Positions 46,659-54,215 of a stretch of 64,000 nt of DNA are shown here, piece after piece. The position numbers and the translations under genes are program-made. Source of the DNA: Corynebacterium glaucum (lineage in GTDB: Bacteria > Actinomycetota > Actinomycetes > Mycobacteriales > Mycobacteriaceae); the NCBI RefSeq assembly GCF_030408855.1, contig NZ_CP047358.1, forward strand, positions 186,001-250,000, read 5' to 3'. Every line of letters begins with the position of its first letter. The stretch's first letter is position 1. Below the pieces are notes generated by a model. The model did no database searches. It was given only the letters and a program-made list of their open reading frames with translations, and had not been told where the DNA came from.

Positions 46659-47426
46659 ATGCCCCGCCCACAACCAGCATCAGCATCCGCCCGCTTCCTC
46701 GACGAATCAGTCCTGCCGATCTTTACAGATCTGCGGATGACCGCCTTCGGACAAAGTGTTATCGACATCGCCGCCGATCCCGCATTCGACGATTGGAGCT
46801 TCTCCGACAAAGTGCTCTACGCACTCGATAAAGAGGTAGCGGCCAAGCGTGAGAGGCGAGTCAACAAACTGCTCAAAGCATCCCGATCGCCAAATCCCGA
46901 TGCTTGTATCGAAGACGTCACCTACACGCCCGGCCGCATCATCAACAAAGAGCAAATCACCCGACTCGCTCACTGTCAATGGTGCCAAAGCGCACAAAAC
47001 ATTGTCATCCTGGGCAAATCCTCCGTCGGCAAAACCTACCTCGCCCAAGCACTGCTCACCGCAGCGTGCCGAAACGACTACTCCGCACGCTTCTTCCGCA
47101 CCGACACACTCGCCAACCACCTCGCCGTGCTCAAACACGACGACCCAGCCCGCATCACTTTCCTCGAAGACCTCCACCACACAGACGTGTTAGTCCTCGA
47201 CGACTTCCTCACCACCCCAATCGATGCCGCCACCGCACACCAGCTGCTCAACATCCTCGCAGAGCGCGAACCCCGCGGATCCACCATCGTGACATCCCAG
47301 TTCACACCCGACGAATGGTACAAATCCATCCCCGACGCCGTCATCGCCGAATCCATCCTCAACCGACTCGTCGCCGGCGCCGAAATCATCACACTCGAAG
47401 GCACCAACATGCGACTGACCCCATAA
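46659..47426 (+). CDS. istB: IstB helper ATPase of IS21
   Basis: A 255-aa AAA+ ATPase that assists IstA in strand transfer and target choice. The Walker A is ILGKSSVGKTYLA and the Walker B LVLDDFL, followed by TIVTSQFTPDEWY and an arginine-rich end. It begins four bases behind istA, the normal IS21 layout. It appears intact. Since istA is interrupted, it may serve only in trans. Confidence 0.9.
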   Translation: MPRPQPASASARFLDESVLPIFTDLRMTAFGQSVIDIAADPAFDDWSFSDKVLYALDKEVAAKRERRVNKLLKASRSPNPDACIEDVTYTPGRIINKEQITRLAHCQWCQSAQNIVILGKSSVGKTYLAQALLTAACRNDYSARFFRTDTLANHLAVLKHDDPARITFLEDLHHTDVLVLDDFLTTPIDAATAHQLLNILAEREPRGSTIVTSQFTPDEWYKSIPDAVIAESILNRLVAGAEIITLEGTNMRLTP

Positions 47427-47515
47427 CCCCCGCCACCAACCCAAACGCCCGGGCGTTACTCGATACTCACCCGGGCGTTACCGGAAACCCACCACGCCGT
47501 TACTAAAAACGTGGT

Positions 47516-48013
47516 CTAAACAGTCACGTGAGTGTGGGCGTGGTCGAACAGCCGGTAGACCAGACCGTCGATCTGCCACAGCTCACCAACGAAATCGCGG
47601 GCGAATCGTTTATAGGAGCTGCGCGGGCGTTTACGGGCATTGGCTTCTACAAAACCCAACTCATGAAGCCACAACGCGATGGTGGAACGCGACGGGGTGC
47701 GATCAGGACCAACGGAATCGAACAAGTAGTAATAGATCGACCACGGGCCGTAATCCAACCCCTGTTCCATCAGATGTTGCCGAGCGTTGACGACTGCGAT
47801 TTTGTCGGCGCCATCAAACTTTCTCGCCGGGTTCTTCGGGGCGGTCGAATCCGGCAGAATGCCCGATCGACCCTTCTGGGCAACCCGTTTTTTGATGTTG
47901 GTGTAGGTCTGACGCGAGATGCCCAATTCTTTGCAAAACTGTGTGATCGTTTTGCCGTCGCGGACCGGATCGAAATCAGCGACCTTTCTGCGCTTGTGCA
48001 ATGGAATAGCCAT
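47516..48013 (-). pseudogene. Truncated IS481/IS3-type transposase
   Basis: The first 165 residues of a DDE integrase-type transposase: MAIPLHKRRKVADFDP, a helix-turn-helix with ITQFCKELGISRQTYTNIKK, GPWSIYYYLFD, and ELWQIDGLVYRLFD with the first catalytic Asp. The frame ends at TAG 47518 next to the IS21 right end, so the second and third catalytic residues are missing. The missing half is not found on the other side of IS21, so more than a simple insertion took place. Confidence 0.8.
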
Positions 48014-48036
48014 CGGACTATTCCACCGCCGCACGC

Positions 48037-48108
48037 GTCCAAAAAGCCTCTAGACATCATGCCCAAAAACTTCCTGGACTCCATGTCCAAGAAGTCCCCA
48101 GACATCAC
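48037..48108 (-). repeat. Three 24-bp tandem repeats at the end of the truncated element
   Basis: Three adjacent 24-bp units (48037-48060, 48061-48084, 48085-48108) share a GTCCAAAAAG/CTTTTTGGAC-like core ending in GACATCAT or a close variant. They lie just upstream of the transposase start, where transposase-binding sites of the element end are expected. Confidence 0.7.
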
Positions 48109-48475
48109 ACGCATAAGCTAGTTTCTGATAGTAGTAGCGGTCGAACGGGATAGGCGATGGAACCGAGTCGCGCTGGTTGGTGGGCGCTTTGAACGTTCGC
48201 ATATAACCATCGCGCTTAAAATCCGTCCGGGAGATGTTGATGGGTGGAAGAAGGAGTTCGTTCCTTTCAACCAGCTCGAAGAAGGAGCAGTCAGTGGGAG
48301 ACTGCAACAGCGCGCGATAGAGGTGCACCTTCGCCGCGGTGGTGGATAGAGCCTTTGTGGAAACTATGCCACCAGGGATGAATCCCGCAGTGGTGTGCAT
48401 GAGGCAAAGCTGCCCAGCTTGAGGCCTTGAGGTTGCGCGGTTATCAAACACGAACCTGAGAGTCGTTTTTCCCAT
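48050..48475 (-). pseudogene. Unrecognised gene truncated by the IS481-like element
   Basis: The frame from ATG 48475 reads normal protein for about 120 residues (MGKTTLRFVFDNRATSRPQ, CLMHTTAGFIPGGIVS, VHLYRALLQS, FDRYYYQKLAYACD). It then enters the 24-bp repeats and ends at 48050. The genuine C-terminus is therefore lost. The start overlaps the stop of the preceding frame by one base (TGATG), which supports it being a real gene. GC content is lower than in the chromosome at large. No family is recognised. Confidence 0.55.
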
Positions 48476-48633
48476 CAGATATCCGGATAGTGTTTCTTGA
48501 GCCGATGAATTTCGAAGTTGGTAGCTCTCGCATAGTATGACGTGTCCATAGCTCGGTGGCTATCAGCAACCACCTCAATTCGATGACTTAGTGGATCCGG
48601 ATCGGCGGAGGGTGGGCTATATACGTCAGAGAC
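48475..48633 (-). pseudogene. Remnant of a gene preceding the truncated gene
   Basis: A frame of about 52 codons between two stops (VYSPPSADPDPLSHRIEVVAD, then MDTSYYARATNFEIHRLKKH) ends in TGA overlapping the next ATG. An internal ATG at 48549 could give 24 residues. The coding look and coupling suggest the 3' end of a once longer gene. No function can be assigned. Confidence 0.45.
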
Positions 48634-48690
48634 TCATCTTCTGCGTGTGCTGCGATCTAGGGGCCATTGCTTGTCGCCGCAACCCTTGGT

Positions 48691-49989
48691 TTACGTGCGG
48701 CGGTGGGTGTGAATGAAGTCCCTGGCGGTTTCGGGACTGGTGAGGAATAGGTCGATGAGTTGGGCGGCTTCGGCGCGTCCGCAGTCATATCCAGTGATGA
48801 GTTGGTTCTTGTCGGCGATGTTGCGGTGGTCAATGGTGAAGGTGCGGCGGGAGAAGGAGTATCGGATCCCGAGTGCGTCGGAGGTGAGGTCGTCGAGAAG
48901 GAAGATTGCCGTGTTGGGTTCACCGGCGGCGATGATGCTTTCGCGTTCGATGCGTCCGAGTGCTCGGATCGCGGTGGTGGGGGAGGCGTATCCCAGTCGG
49001 TGGGTGATCTCGGATGTAAACCGGCCGGTTTCGTCGCCGGCGAGGTAGTAGTCGCCGGTGGTGAGGTTGCATACCCCGAGACCGTCGCGTGCGGCGGATT
49101 CGAGTAGTTCTTTTGGCATCGGTTTATGCCAGTGGATTTCAGCGGTGAGCAATCTTGGGCTGCGCAGTCGTACGTTGGTGAATTCATCCAAGAGGTCGCA
49201 GATGTCTGCGTACTCAATCAACCGCGGGTCGGTGCCGCCACCGGCGTTTATGCCGGTATCGACGACAGTGAAGATGGTGTCGTTTTCGACGTCGTCCGAG
49301 GGGATATACATGGCCATGGTGTGCCTCGGCACACTCAACGGAGGTGGCTCTGTTTGTGCTGCCGCCATGGTTGTGTCTGCAGTGTTGCCGAGTAGTTGCG
49401 CTGCGGCATCGAAGTGAGCTTTTTCGCTTGACGACGGTGCGGGCAGCCCCGCGTACGCGTACCTGAGGAAGTCGTCGAGGACTTCATTTGCGAGGTGAGA
49501 GCTACCTTCAGCGTGCAGTGTGGTGACCAGGTTGGCAGCGCTGGTGTAGGGCTGGTTGCCCTCGCAACGCTCAGAAACGGGGATGCACTGTGCGACCCAT
49601 GCTGCGGTGATGTTGTCGGTGAAGGTTTTCAGATCGTGATGGAGTTGGGCGTAGCGTTCGGTGTACGGCGCGCCGTCGATAGTGAGCTGGATTGCGGTGG
49701 CCAACGCGGTGGGGATCTTGCCGATGATTGCTGCGTTGATCAGCGTATGCGGTGCCCCGGTGTAAATCGACCCATCGTTGGTGGTGCTTTGCAGTGCTGG
49801 GTTGATCAAGCTGAAATAGGCCACCACCGATTCGCCCTCGTTGCTCACTTGCAGACGAGGAGCGGATAGCTCCAACCGGGTCGTCAGATGAGGGCCCGGT
49901 AGCACAAGTGCGTGATCGCCTGCAGGTTTCCAGCCATGGTGCGCGAGGAACTCTTCGAGGTCGTTGACGGCGGGATTGGCGCTGAGCAA
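48691..49989 (-). CDS. Hypothetical 432-aa protein of the toxin island
   Basis: A soluble protein without signal or membrane segments. The first 60 residues look like a small binding domain (FLAHHGWKPAGDHALVLPGPH), the middle is helical and Ala-rich, and the end (RYSFSRRTFTIDHRNIADKN, YDCGRAEAAQLIDLFLTSP) is compact. I do not recognise a family. It starts four bases behind the next upstream gene (49994-50419) and is probably co-expressed with it. Its place in a string of immunity and orphan-toxin genes suggests a role in the same system, but this is not shown. Confidence 0.6.
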   Translation of the reverse strand: MLSANPAVNDLEEFLAHHGWKPAGDHALVLPGPHLTTRLELSAPRLQVSNEGESVVAYFSLINPALQSTTNDGSIYTGAPHTLINAAIIGKIPTALATAIQLTIDGAPYTERYAQLHHDLKTFTDNITAAWVAQCIPVSERCEGNQPYTSAANLVTTLHAEGSSHLANEVLDDFLRYAYAGLPAPSSSEKAHFDAAAQLLGNTADTTMAAAQTEPPPLSVPRHTMAMYIPSDDVENDTIFTVVDTGINAGGGTDPRLIEYADICDLLDEFTNVRLRSPRLLTAEIHWHKPMPKELLESAARDGLGVCNLTTGDYYLAGDETGRFTSEITHRLGYASPTTAIRALGRIERESIIAAGEPNTAIFLLDDLTSDALGIRYSFSRRTFTIDHRNIADKNQLITGYDCGRAEAAQLIDLFLTSPETARDFIHTHRRT

Positions 49990-49993
49990 GGGG

Positions 49994-50419
49994 TCAGGCG
50001 TCCTCGGTGGTCGGTTTGAGCCAGTACAGCGCGCTGGGTTGCCCTTGATCCGCGATGACGTAGAACGTGAATCCTGGAGAGGCGATGTGCATCTGGGTGT
50101 ATTCCTCGTCCTCGGCTACGATTTTCGCTACCTCGAGGCCAGCGTGTTCCAGCTGGTTGGCAAGCCGGTCGAGCGGCTGGAACAGCGGGACGCCGCAGAG
50201 GGTGGAGTCTTCACTGATCCCGATCGCCAACGCAGTCACCACATCGCCGTCGAACCCTCCTGAAACGGTCCCCGATTGACCGAACGACTCCACTATTCCG
50301 CCCGTGAACGTCTTGCCCCAAGGCTCATCCGTGACATGAAACCTCGGCAGTTTCGCCTTGTAATACTCCTGCGTATGGCCGAGCTCGAAGCCTGCAGGCG
50401 GCTGCAATCCGAAATCCAT
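49994..50419 (-). CDS. Hypothetical 141-aa protein, possible immunity or accessory protein
   Basis: A small soluble acidic protein (MDFGLQPPAGFELGHTQEYY, TFTGGIVESFGQSGTVSGGF, EEYTQMHIASPGFTFYVIAD). Its size, composition and place 74 bp behind the interrupted immunity gene are those of polymorphic-toxin accessory genes. It is coupled to the 432-aa gene (4-bp gap). No family is recognised. Confidence 0.55.
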   Translation of the reverse strand: MDFGLQPPAGFELGHTQEYYKAKLPRFHVTDEPWGKTFTGGIVESFGQSGTVSGGFDGDVVTALAIGISEDSTLCGVPLFQPLDRLANQLEHAGLEVAKIVAEDEEYTQMHIASPGFTFYVIADQGQPSALYWLKPTTEDA

Positions 50420-50493
50420 GAATCCTCCAAGACTCGACGGGCTTCACTTCTTCCTTTACAAACTGGGAAACTCTTTGGTGTCTTTCAACGTGG

Positions 50494-50815
50494 TTAACGG
50501 TTGCAGGTTTGCATCGCTTGGCGCCGTTGTTGGTAGAACTCTTCTATCGCCTCGCGGGTGACCCCTGGGCGTGTTTGGATCATGTAGTTGGTCATGTCTT
50601 CCAGGGTGCGAAATTTACCCAGGTTCGTTTTCAGGTTTCGGAAGAACAATTCGTAGTCGTGTTTGCGGGTTGCAAGGTCTAGAAAACGTGGGTCACTCGT
50701 TGGGGTGGAGCGTCGGTCGCGGTGAGGTAGGCCAGAGTCGAAGAAGGTTTCAAACGGTGGGCCAGGGATGGCGGAGTAGTCCAGTGCGTAAGAGTCGTCG
50801 AATACTGGGATCACG
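50494..50815 (-). pseudogene. 3' part of a gene split by the IS256-family element
   Basis: This part encodes the C-terminal half of a protein: PVFDDSYALDYSAIPGPP, then HDYELFFRNLKTNLGKFRTL and EEFYQQRRQAMQTCNR. It reads in frame with 52264-52505 once the IS and one 8-bp duplicate are removed, giving 187 residues in total (242 + 322 bases = 188 codons with stop). It is the presumed immunity gene of the orphan nuclease tip upstream. Without its own start this part is unlikely to be expressed. Confidence 0.85.
50808..50815. repeat. Target-site duplication, left copy
   Basis: GGATCACG directly outside the left inverted repeat; the same 8 bases occur at 52256-52263. Confidence 0.9.
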
Positions 50816-52255
50816 GAGGGTGCCAGGAAGTTTGTGTGTGAGGCTCTGATCTGAAGGAGTTTCACCGATAATGACTACTGTGTCACCGAAGAAAAGCCAC
50901 GACCCGTCCAGGGTCAACGAGATCAGCGAGAAGCTGATGGATAACCCCGAGCTCGCAAAGCTCATCGGGGAGCTGTCCACCTCCACCGACGACGCCAGCG
51001 AGCTGGTCAAGGGGCTTTTGCAGGCGTCGATCAACGCCGGCCTGCAGGCGGAGATGGATGCCCATTTGGGCTACGAACACTCCGACCGCAAAGCGAAAGC
51101 CCAGGTAACAGATGCTGGTGGTGGCAACCACCGAAACGGGTCGTACACCAAGACCGTCGATTCCGGCTACGGCCCTGTTGAGGTCACGATGCCACGGGAT
51201 CGCGCGGGCACGTTCACCCCGCAGATGGTGCCCAAAGGCTCCCGTCGGCTCACAGAGCTCGACGACATGATTATCTCGCTGTACGCCGGCGGGATGACCG
51301 TGCGAGATATCCAGCACCATCTCGCCACCACCCTGGGGGTGGATATGAGCCCGGATACGATCAGCACCATTACCGATGCGGTCTTAGAAGAGGTCATGAT
51401 CTGGCAAAACCGCCAGCTCGACGAGTTTTACCCAGTGATCTTCCTCGACGCGCTACGCGTGAAGATCCGTGACGGCCACCGCGTGGTCAACAAGGCTTGC
51501 TACATGGCGGTTGGTGTCGACATGGACGGCATCAAGCACATCCTGGGATTGTGGATCGCTGACAATGAAGGCGCCGCATTTTGGGCATCGGTGTGCGCAG
51601 ATCTGGCCAACCGCGGGGTCCAGGACGTGTTCATTGTCTGCTGCGACGGGCTCCAAGGCCTGCCAGAAGCCGTGGAGGCAACCTGGCCGAATTCCATGGT
51701 GCAGACCTGCATCGTGCACCTGATTCGGGCGGCGAACCGGTGGGTGTCGTATCAGGACCGCAAAGGCGTCTCTCGCGCGCTGCGTGAGGTCTACACCGCT
51801 CCCAATGAGGAGACGGCACGCGCCAGCCTGGATGCTTTCGAGGCCAGTGAGCTGGGCCTAAAATACCCCCAGTCGGTCAAAGTCTGGCGCGACGCTTGGG
51901 AGCGGTTCGTGCCGTTTCTGCAGTTCCCGCCTGCGGCCAGGCGGGTGCTCTACACCACCAATTCGATCGAGTCGCTGAATGCTGAACTGCGTAAAGCTAC
52001 CCGTAACAGGGGCCAGTTCCCGAACGATACCGCGGCGTTGAAGACGCTGTGGTTGATGATCTGCAACATCGAGGACAAGCGCGCTGCGCAGCGGGCGAAG
52101 AAAGCCAAGCGCGACGTTGAGTGCAACGGCTATATTGAAGGAGCGAAAGCCACCGGGTGGAAACAAGCCATCAACCAACTAGCCGTGGCTTACCCCGACC
52201 GATTCGCGGACTACTTGTAAACCAAGCCCCCGCACACAAAGAATCGGACACCCTC
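50816..52255 (+). mobile_element. Complete IS256-family insertion sequence
   Basis: A 1440-bp element. The left end starts GAGGGTGCCAGGAAGTTTGT. The right end, read inward, starts GAGGGTGTCCGATTCTTTGT. An 8-bp direct repeat GGATCACG flanks it on both sides. It holds one intact transposase gene. The perfect target duplication shows a simple, rather recent insertion. Confidence 0.95.
50871..52220 (+). CDS. IS256-family transposase (mutator type)
   Basis: A 449-aa transposase, apparently complete. The catalytic triad can be placed in VIFLDALRVKIRD (Asp), FIVCCDGLQGLPEA (Asp) and TTNSIESLNAELRK (Glu). The C/H-containing segment MVQTCIVHLIR between the second and third residues is typical of the family. 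AAGGAG lies 11 bases before the ATG. It fills the element described above. Confidence 0.96.
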   Translation: MTTVSPKKSHDPSRVNEISEKLMDNPELAKLIGELSTSTDDASELVKGLLQASINAGLQAEMDAHLGYEHSDRKAKAQVTDAGGGNHRNGSYTKTVDSGYGPVEVTMPRDRAGTFTPQMVPKGSRRLTELDDMIISLYAGGMTVRDIQHHLATTLGVDMSPDTISTITDAVLEEVMIWQNRQLDEFYPVIFLDALRVKIRDGHRVVNKACYMAVGVDMDGIKHILGLWIADNEGAAFWASVCADLANRGVQDVFIVCCDGLQGLPEAVEATWPNSMVQTCIVHLIRAANRWVSYQDRKGVSRALREVYTAPNEETARASLDAFEASELGLKYPQSVKVWRDAWERFVPFLQFPPAARRVLYTTNSIESLNAELRKATRNRGQFPNDTAALKTLWLMICNIEDKRAAQRAKKAKRDVECNGYIEGAKATGWKQAINQLAVAYPDRFADYL

Positions 52256-52263
52256 GGATCACG
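52256..52263. repeat. Target-site duplication, right copy
   Basis: GGATCACG directly outside the right inverted repeat, identical to 50808-50815. Confidence 0.9.
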
Positions 52264-52505
52264 GGTTCATCATCAACGATCGCACCACACGCCATATTGT
52301 TCATATCGGGGGCTACCCAATCACGGTGTGCGTAACGCACAGGTTTGAATCCAAACCACGGGCGGCCTGGATCTTCATCAAGAGCTATCATCCACACCAA
52401 TTCGCCTGAGCGTGTCACCCAGCTGTATCTGCGGCTGATTGGTTCGAAGTGTTCCTCGATCGCTGCTTCGAGCGTTTGGATGAAGGCTTTCCTGGTAGTT
52501 GCCAC
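52264..52505 (-). pseudogene. 5' part of the gene split by the IS256-family element, presumed immunity gene
   Basis: It starts at GTG 52505 with AGGAG five bases upstream, 8 bp behind the orphan toxin stop. It codes for ATTRKAFIQTLEAAIEEHF, then VWMIALDEDPGRPWFGFKP and up to DDEPVI, where the IS interrupts. Its tight coupling to the nuclease tip suggests it encoded that tip's immunity protein. With the insertion, translation runs into the IS end and stops at 52179, giving a roughly 109-residue hybrid. Confidence 0.85.
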
Positions 52506-52513
52506 GATTACTC

Positions 52514-52972
52514 CTATTTCTTCTTTGTGGGGTTGCTTGGGTATTCGTCGAGATACCATTTGAGTTTAGGAGGCTCTACAGTCGGACCTGCTTCTGCTGC
52601 GATGGCGCGATTGTATTTTTCCGAATAGTCGACGTAAGCCCGGAGCTGCTTGCGTCCATGCGCGAGGCCAGACGGCGAGTCAGGCTTGTATTCTCGAACC
52701 TCAGCGATGTATCTACCGTTCATCTTGTATGCATCGGGCCGCAACCTCCCCCTCGAGTCGGGCAAACCACTATTCGTGACATAACCCGCGGCCTTCTTTT
52801 CCGCGCTATAGGCCTTGTGCATCTTATTGCCATAGGCCGCATGAGAGTTCGCCCCAAAGAAAGTGATCTCCGGCTGTGGGCCGCTATGCCCACCGAGGCG
52901 CTTCACAGTCTCCGAGCCAGTCGACGCTGTCGACGCGAAGACATTTTCGTGGGTGTGGTGAATCGCAGCCAC
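52514..52972 (-). CDS. Orphan RHS-type toxin tip with restriction-endonuclease-like fold
   Basis: A 152-residue frame from GTG 52972. It shows SETVKRLGGHSGPQ, an insert rich in His and Lys, and then LRPDAYKMNGRYIAEVREYK, a D...ExK-like PD-(D/E)XK nuclease core, followed by GRKQLRAYVDYSEKYN. This resembles the Tox-REase group of polymorphic toxin tips. It has no delivery domain and lies behind the main RHS gene on the same strand, as displaced tips do. The upstream frame stays open into the Imm52-like gene, so the start is uncertain. Confidence 0.65.
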   Translation of the reverse strand: MAAIHHTHENVFASTASTGSETVKRLGGHSGPQPEITFFGANSHAAYGNKMHKAYSAEKKAAGYVTNSGLPDSRGRLRPDAYKMNGRYIAEVREYKPDSPSGLAHGRKQLRAYVDYSEKYNRAIAAEAGPTVEPPKLKWYLDEYPSNPTKKK

Positions 52973-53021
52973 AGCTCGACGGTTGTCAGTGCCAGCGGAA
53001 GCTGGCTCCCTGTGTCCGTTA

Positions 53022-53669
53022 TTACGCTGGTGCGGTTGCGGTGCGGATGACTTCGAGGTCTTCGACCGTTACGAGTTCGGGTGTCTTGGCTGCGGTGATG
53101 AGCGTTCCGTCGGCAAGCGGGCGATGTGTGGCTGATTTCGGTAGTTGATCGGTGTCGAATGGGTGCGCTACGTAGGTAAGCCATCCTGCGGACTTCTCGA
53201 ACGGGCCGTAGAGAGACGACTTCCAAGCATGACAGGTCCATATCGCACGATCCGGCCGGATAGTGTCGATCAAGCTCTCGAACAGCTCCAAGCACACGTC
53301 TTCATCGAAAGGCAACGGCCCATCTGGCAGGCCAGACTGCAAACGCAGATTGACCGTATTACACGTCCTCCACTCTGGAGCGACGTTAAGGTTCAAGCTG
53401 ATGCTTCGCCCCGGTTCCGCTGGCGACCAGGCAGCGATTGAACAGCCAAGGTCGGGGTCCCCGATCTGTCCTTTTTCGACTTCGGTTCGTAGTGCGTCGA
53501 CTGAAGTCTCAAAGATCCGATCTGCATCGGCGCGCGAGAAACCCTTGTGGAACCATTCGTTGAACGTCGGATGCACTCGCTGCATCGCCTCGAAAATTGA
53601 TGCAGCTTCCTGCGCAGTTGCGTCGAGATCCTTTTGTGCGCGCCGCCACGTGCAAACAACTTCCGACAT
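53022..53669 (-). CDS. Imm52-like immunity protein, proximal copy
   Basis: A 215-aa protein with HPTFNEWFHKGFSRADADR, NTVNLRLQSGLPDGP and IRPDRAIWTCHAWKSS, the same pattern as the copy at 43321-43971. It is the second gene behind the RHS toxin. Imm52 proteins are known as immunity factors of nuclease-type polymorphic toxins. Whether this one matches the present nuclease tip or an earlier one is unclear. Confidence 0.72.
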   Translation of the reverse strand: MSEVVCTWRRAQKDLDATAQEAASIFEAMQRVHPTFNEWFHKGFSRADADRIFETSVDALRTEVEKGQIGDPDLGCSIAAWSPAEPGRSISLNLNVAPEWRTCNTVNLRLQSGLPDGPLPFDEDVCLELFESLIDTIRPDRAIWTCHAWKSSLYGPFEKSAGWLTYVAHPFDTDQLPKSATHRPLADGTLITAAKTPELVTVEDLEVIRTATAPA

Positions 53670-53727
53670 TGTTATGTCCTAAACCTAGCGCCATCTACCT
53701 TCTGCGGATGGCCATGATTTGGCCTAC

Positions 53728-54195
53728 TCATTGAAGCTCCATTCTGGTGTTGAAGTTCGCGGGCGCGGGCGTGACTAGGACTTCAACTGTGACGGGGACG
53801 GAGTTGCCGTCTCCGTCTTCTACGAATCCTTGTGGTGCGCGGAATTGAAACGCGGTTGACCCTTTCCAGGGAAGCATGAAGACGAGACCAACAACCCCCT
53901 TGTCGGATTCGGTTGTCGTGCTGACTGCATCCACGACTTCGAATCCTTTCTCGTCCACCTCGATTGCGTGGGCGAAAAATGCGTCATCCCACTCAAGATA
54001 GTCTTCGGAGATGTGGAAGGTTGCGTCGAATTTCGCACTGATTGGATCGTCTGAGGGGCAGCCGACCGCGAGTGCGGCAGGAGCGGTTGCAAGTACTTGG
54101 CTTTTCGTCCAGTCGAGGTCGTTTGGATAGTCGGAGTCACCGTAGATGATGAACACGTAGTGAAAAAGCTCGCATTTAACGTCGAAAGTTTCCAT
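53728..54195 (-). CDS. Candidate immunity protein of the RHS nuclease toxin
   Basis: A 155-aa acidic soluble protein (METFDVKCELFHYVFIIYGD, FHISEDYLEWDDAFFA, VTVEVLVTPAPANFNTR). It starts 20 bp behind the RHS stop, the standard position of the cognate immunity gene. It may bind and block the NucA/NucB-like tip. No known immunity family is recognised. A near-identical copy lies at 44030-44497. Confidence 0.65.
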   Translation of the reverse strand: METFDVKCELFHYVFIIYGDSDYPNDLDWTKSQVLATAPAALAVGCPSDDPISAKFDATFHISEDYLEWDDAFFAHAIEVDEKGFEVVDAVSTTTESDKGVVGLVFMLPWKGSTAFQFRAPQGFVEDGDGNSVPVTVEVLVTPAPANFNTRMELQ

Positions 54196-54215
54196 AGTTT
54201 AACTAGTCTAACCCT

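Larger units (their letters stand above)
44897..47505 (+). mobile_element. IS21-family insertion sequence, probably inactive
   Basis: The element carries istA and istB between related ends. The left end begins TAGTAACACCGTGGTGAG and the right end, read inward, TAGTAACGGCGTGGTGGG. Each end has further spaced copies of a GTAACGC...GGTGAG motif at about 22-bp steps, as IS21 elements do. No matching target duplication was found in the flanks, so the exact outer limits are uncertain by a few bases. istA has an internal stop. Confidence 0.8.
53022..54195. repeat. Direct repeat, proximal copy of the two-gene immunity module
   Basis: It matches 43321-44497 in order, orientation and intergenic sequence, with scattered substitutions. 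The two copies are separated by about 8.5 kb of IS elements and toxin-island genes. Confidence 0.85.

Noticed and set aside
44897..47505. Target-site duplication for the IS21 element
   Set aside because: The bases outside the inverted ends (GTGTC on the left, AAAAC on the right) do not match, so none was annotated.
43321..54195. CRISPR-like repetition suggested by recurring sequence
   Set aside because: The repetition is a single duplicated pair of genes plus IS ends; there are no short regularly spaced repeats with unique spacers.
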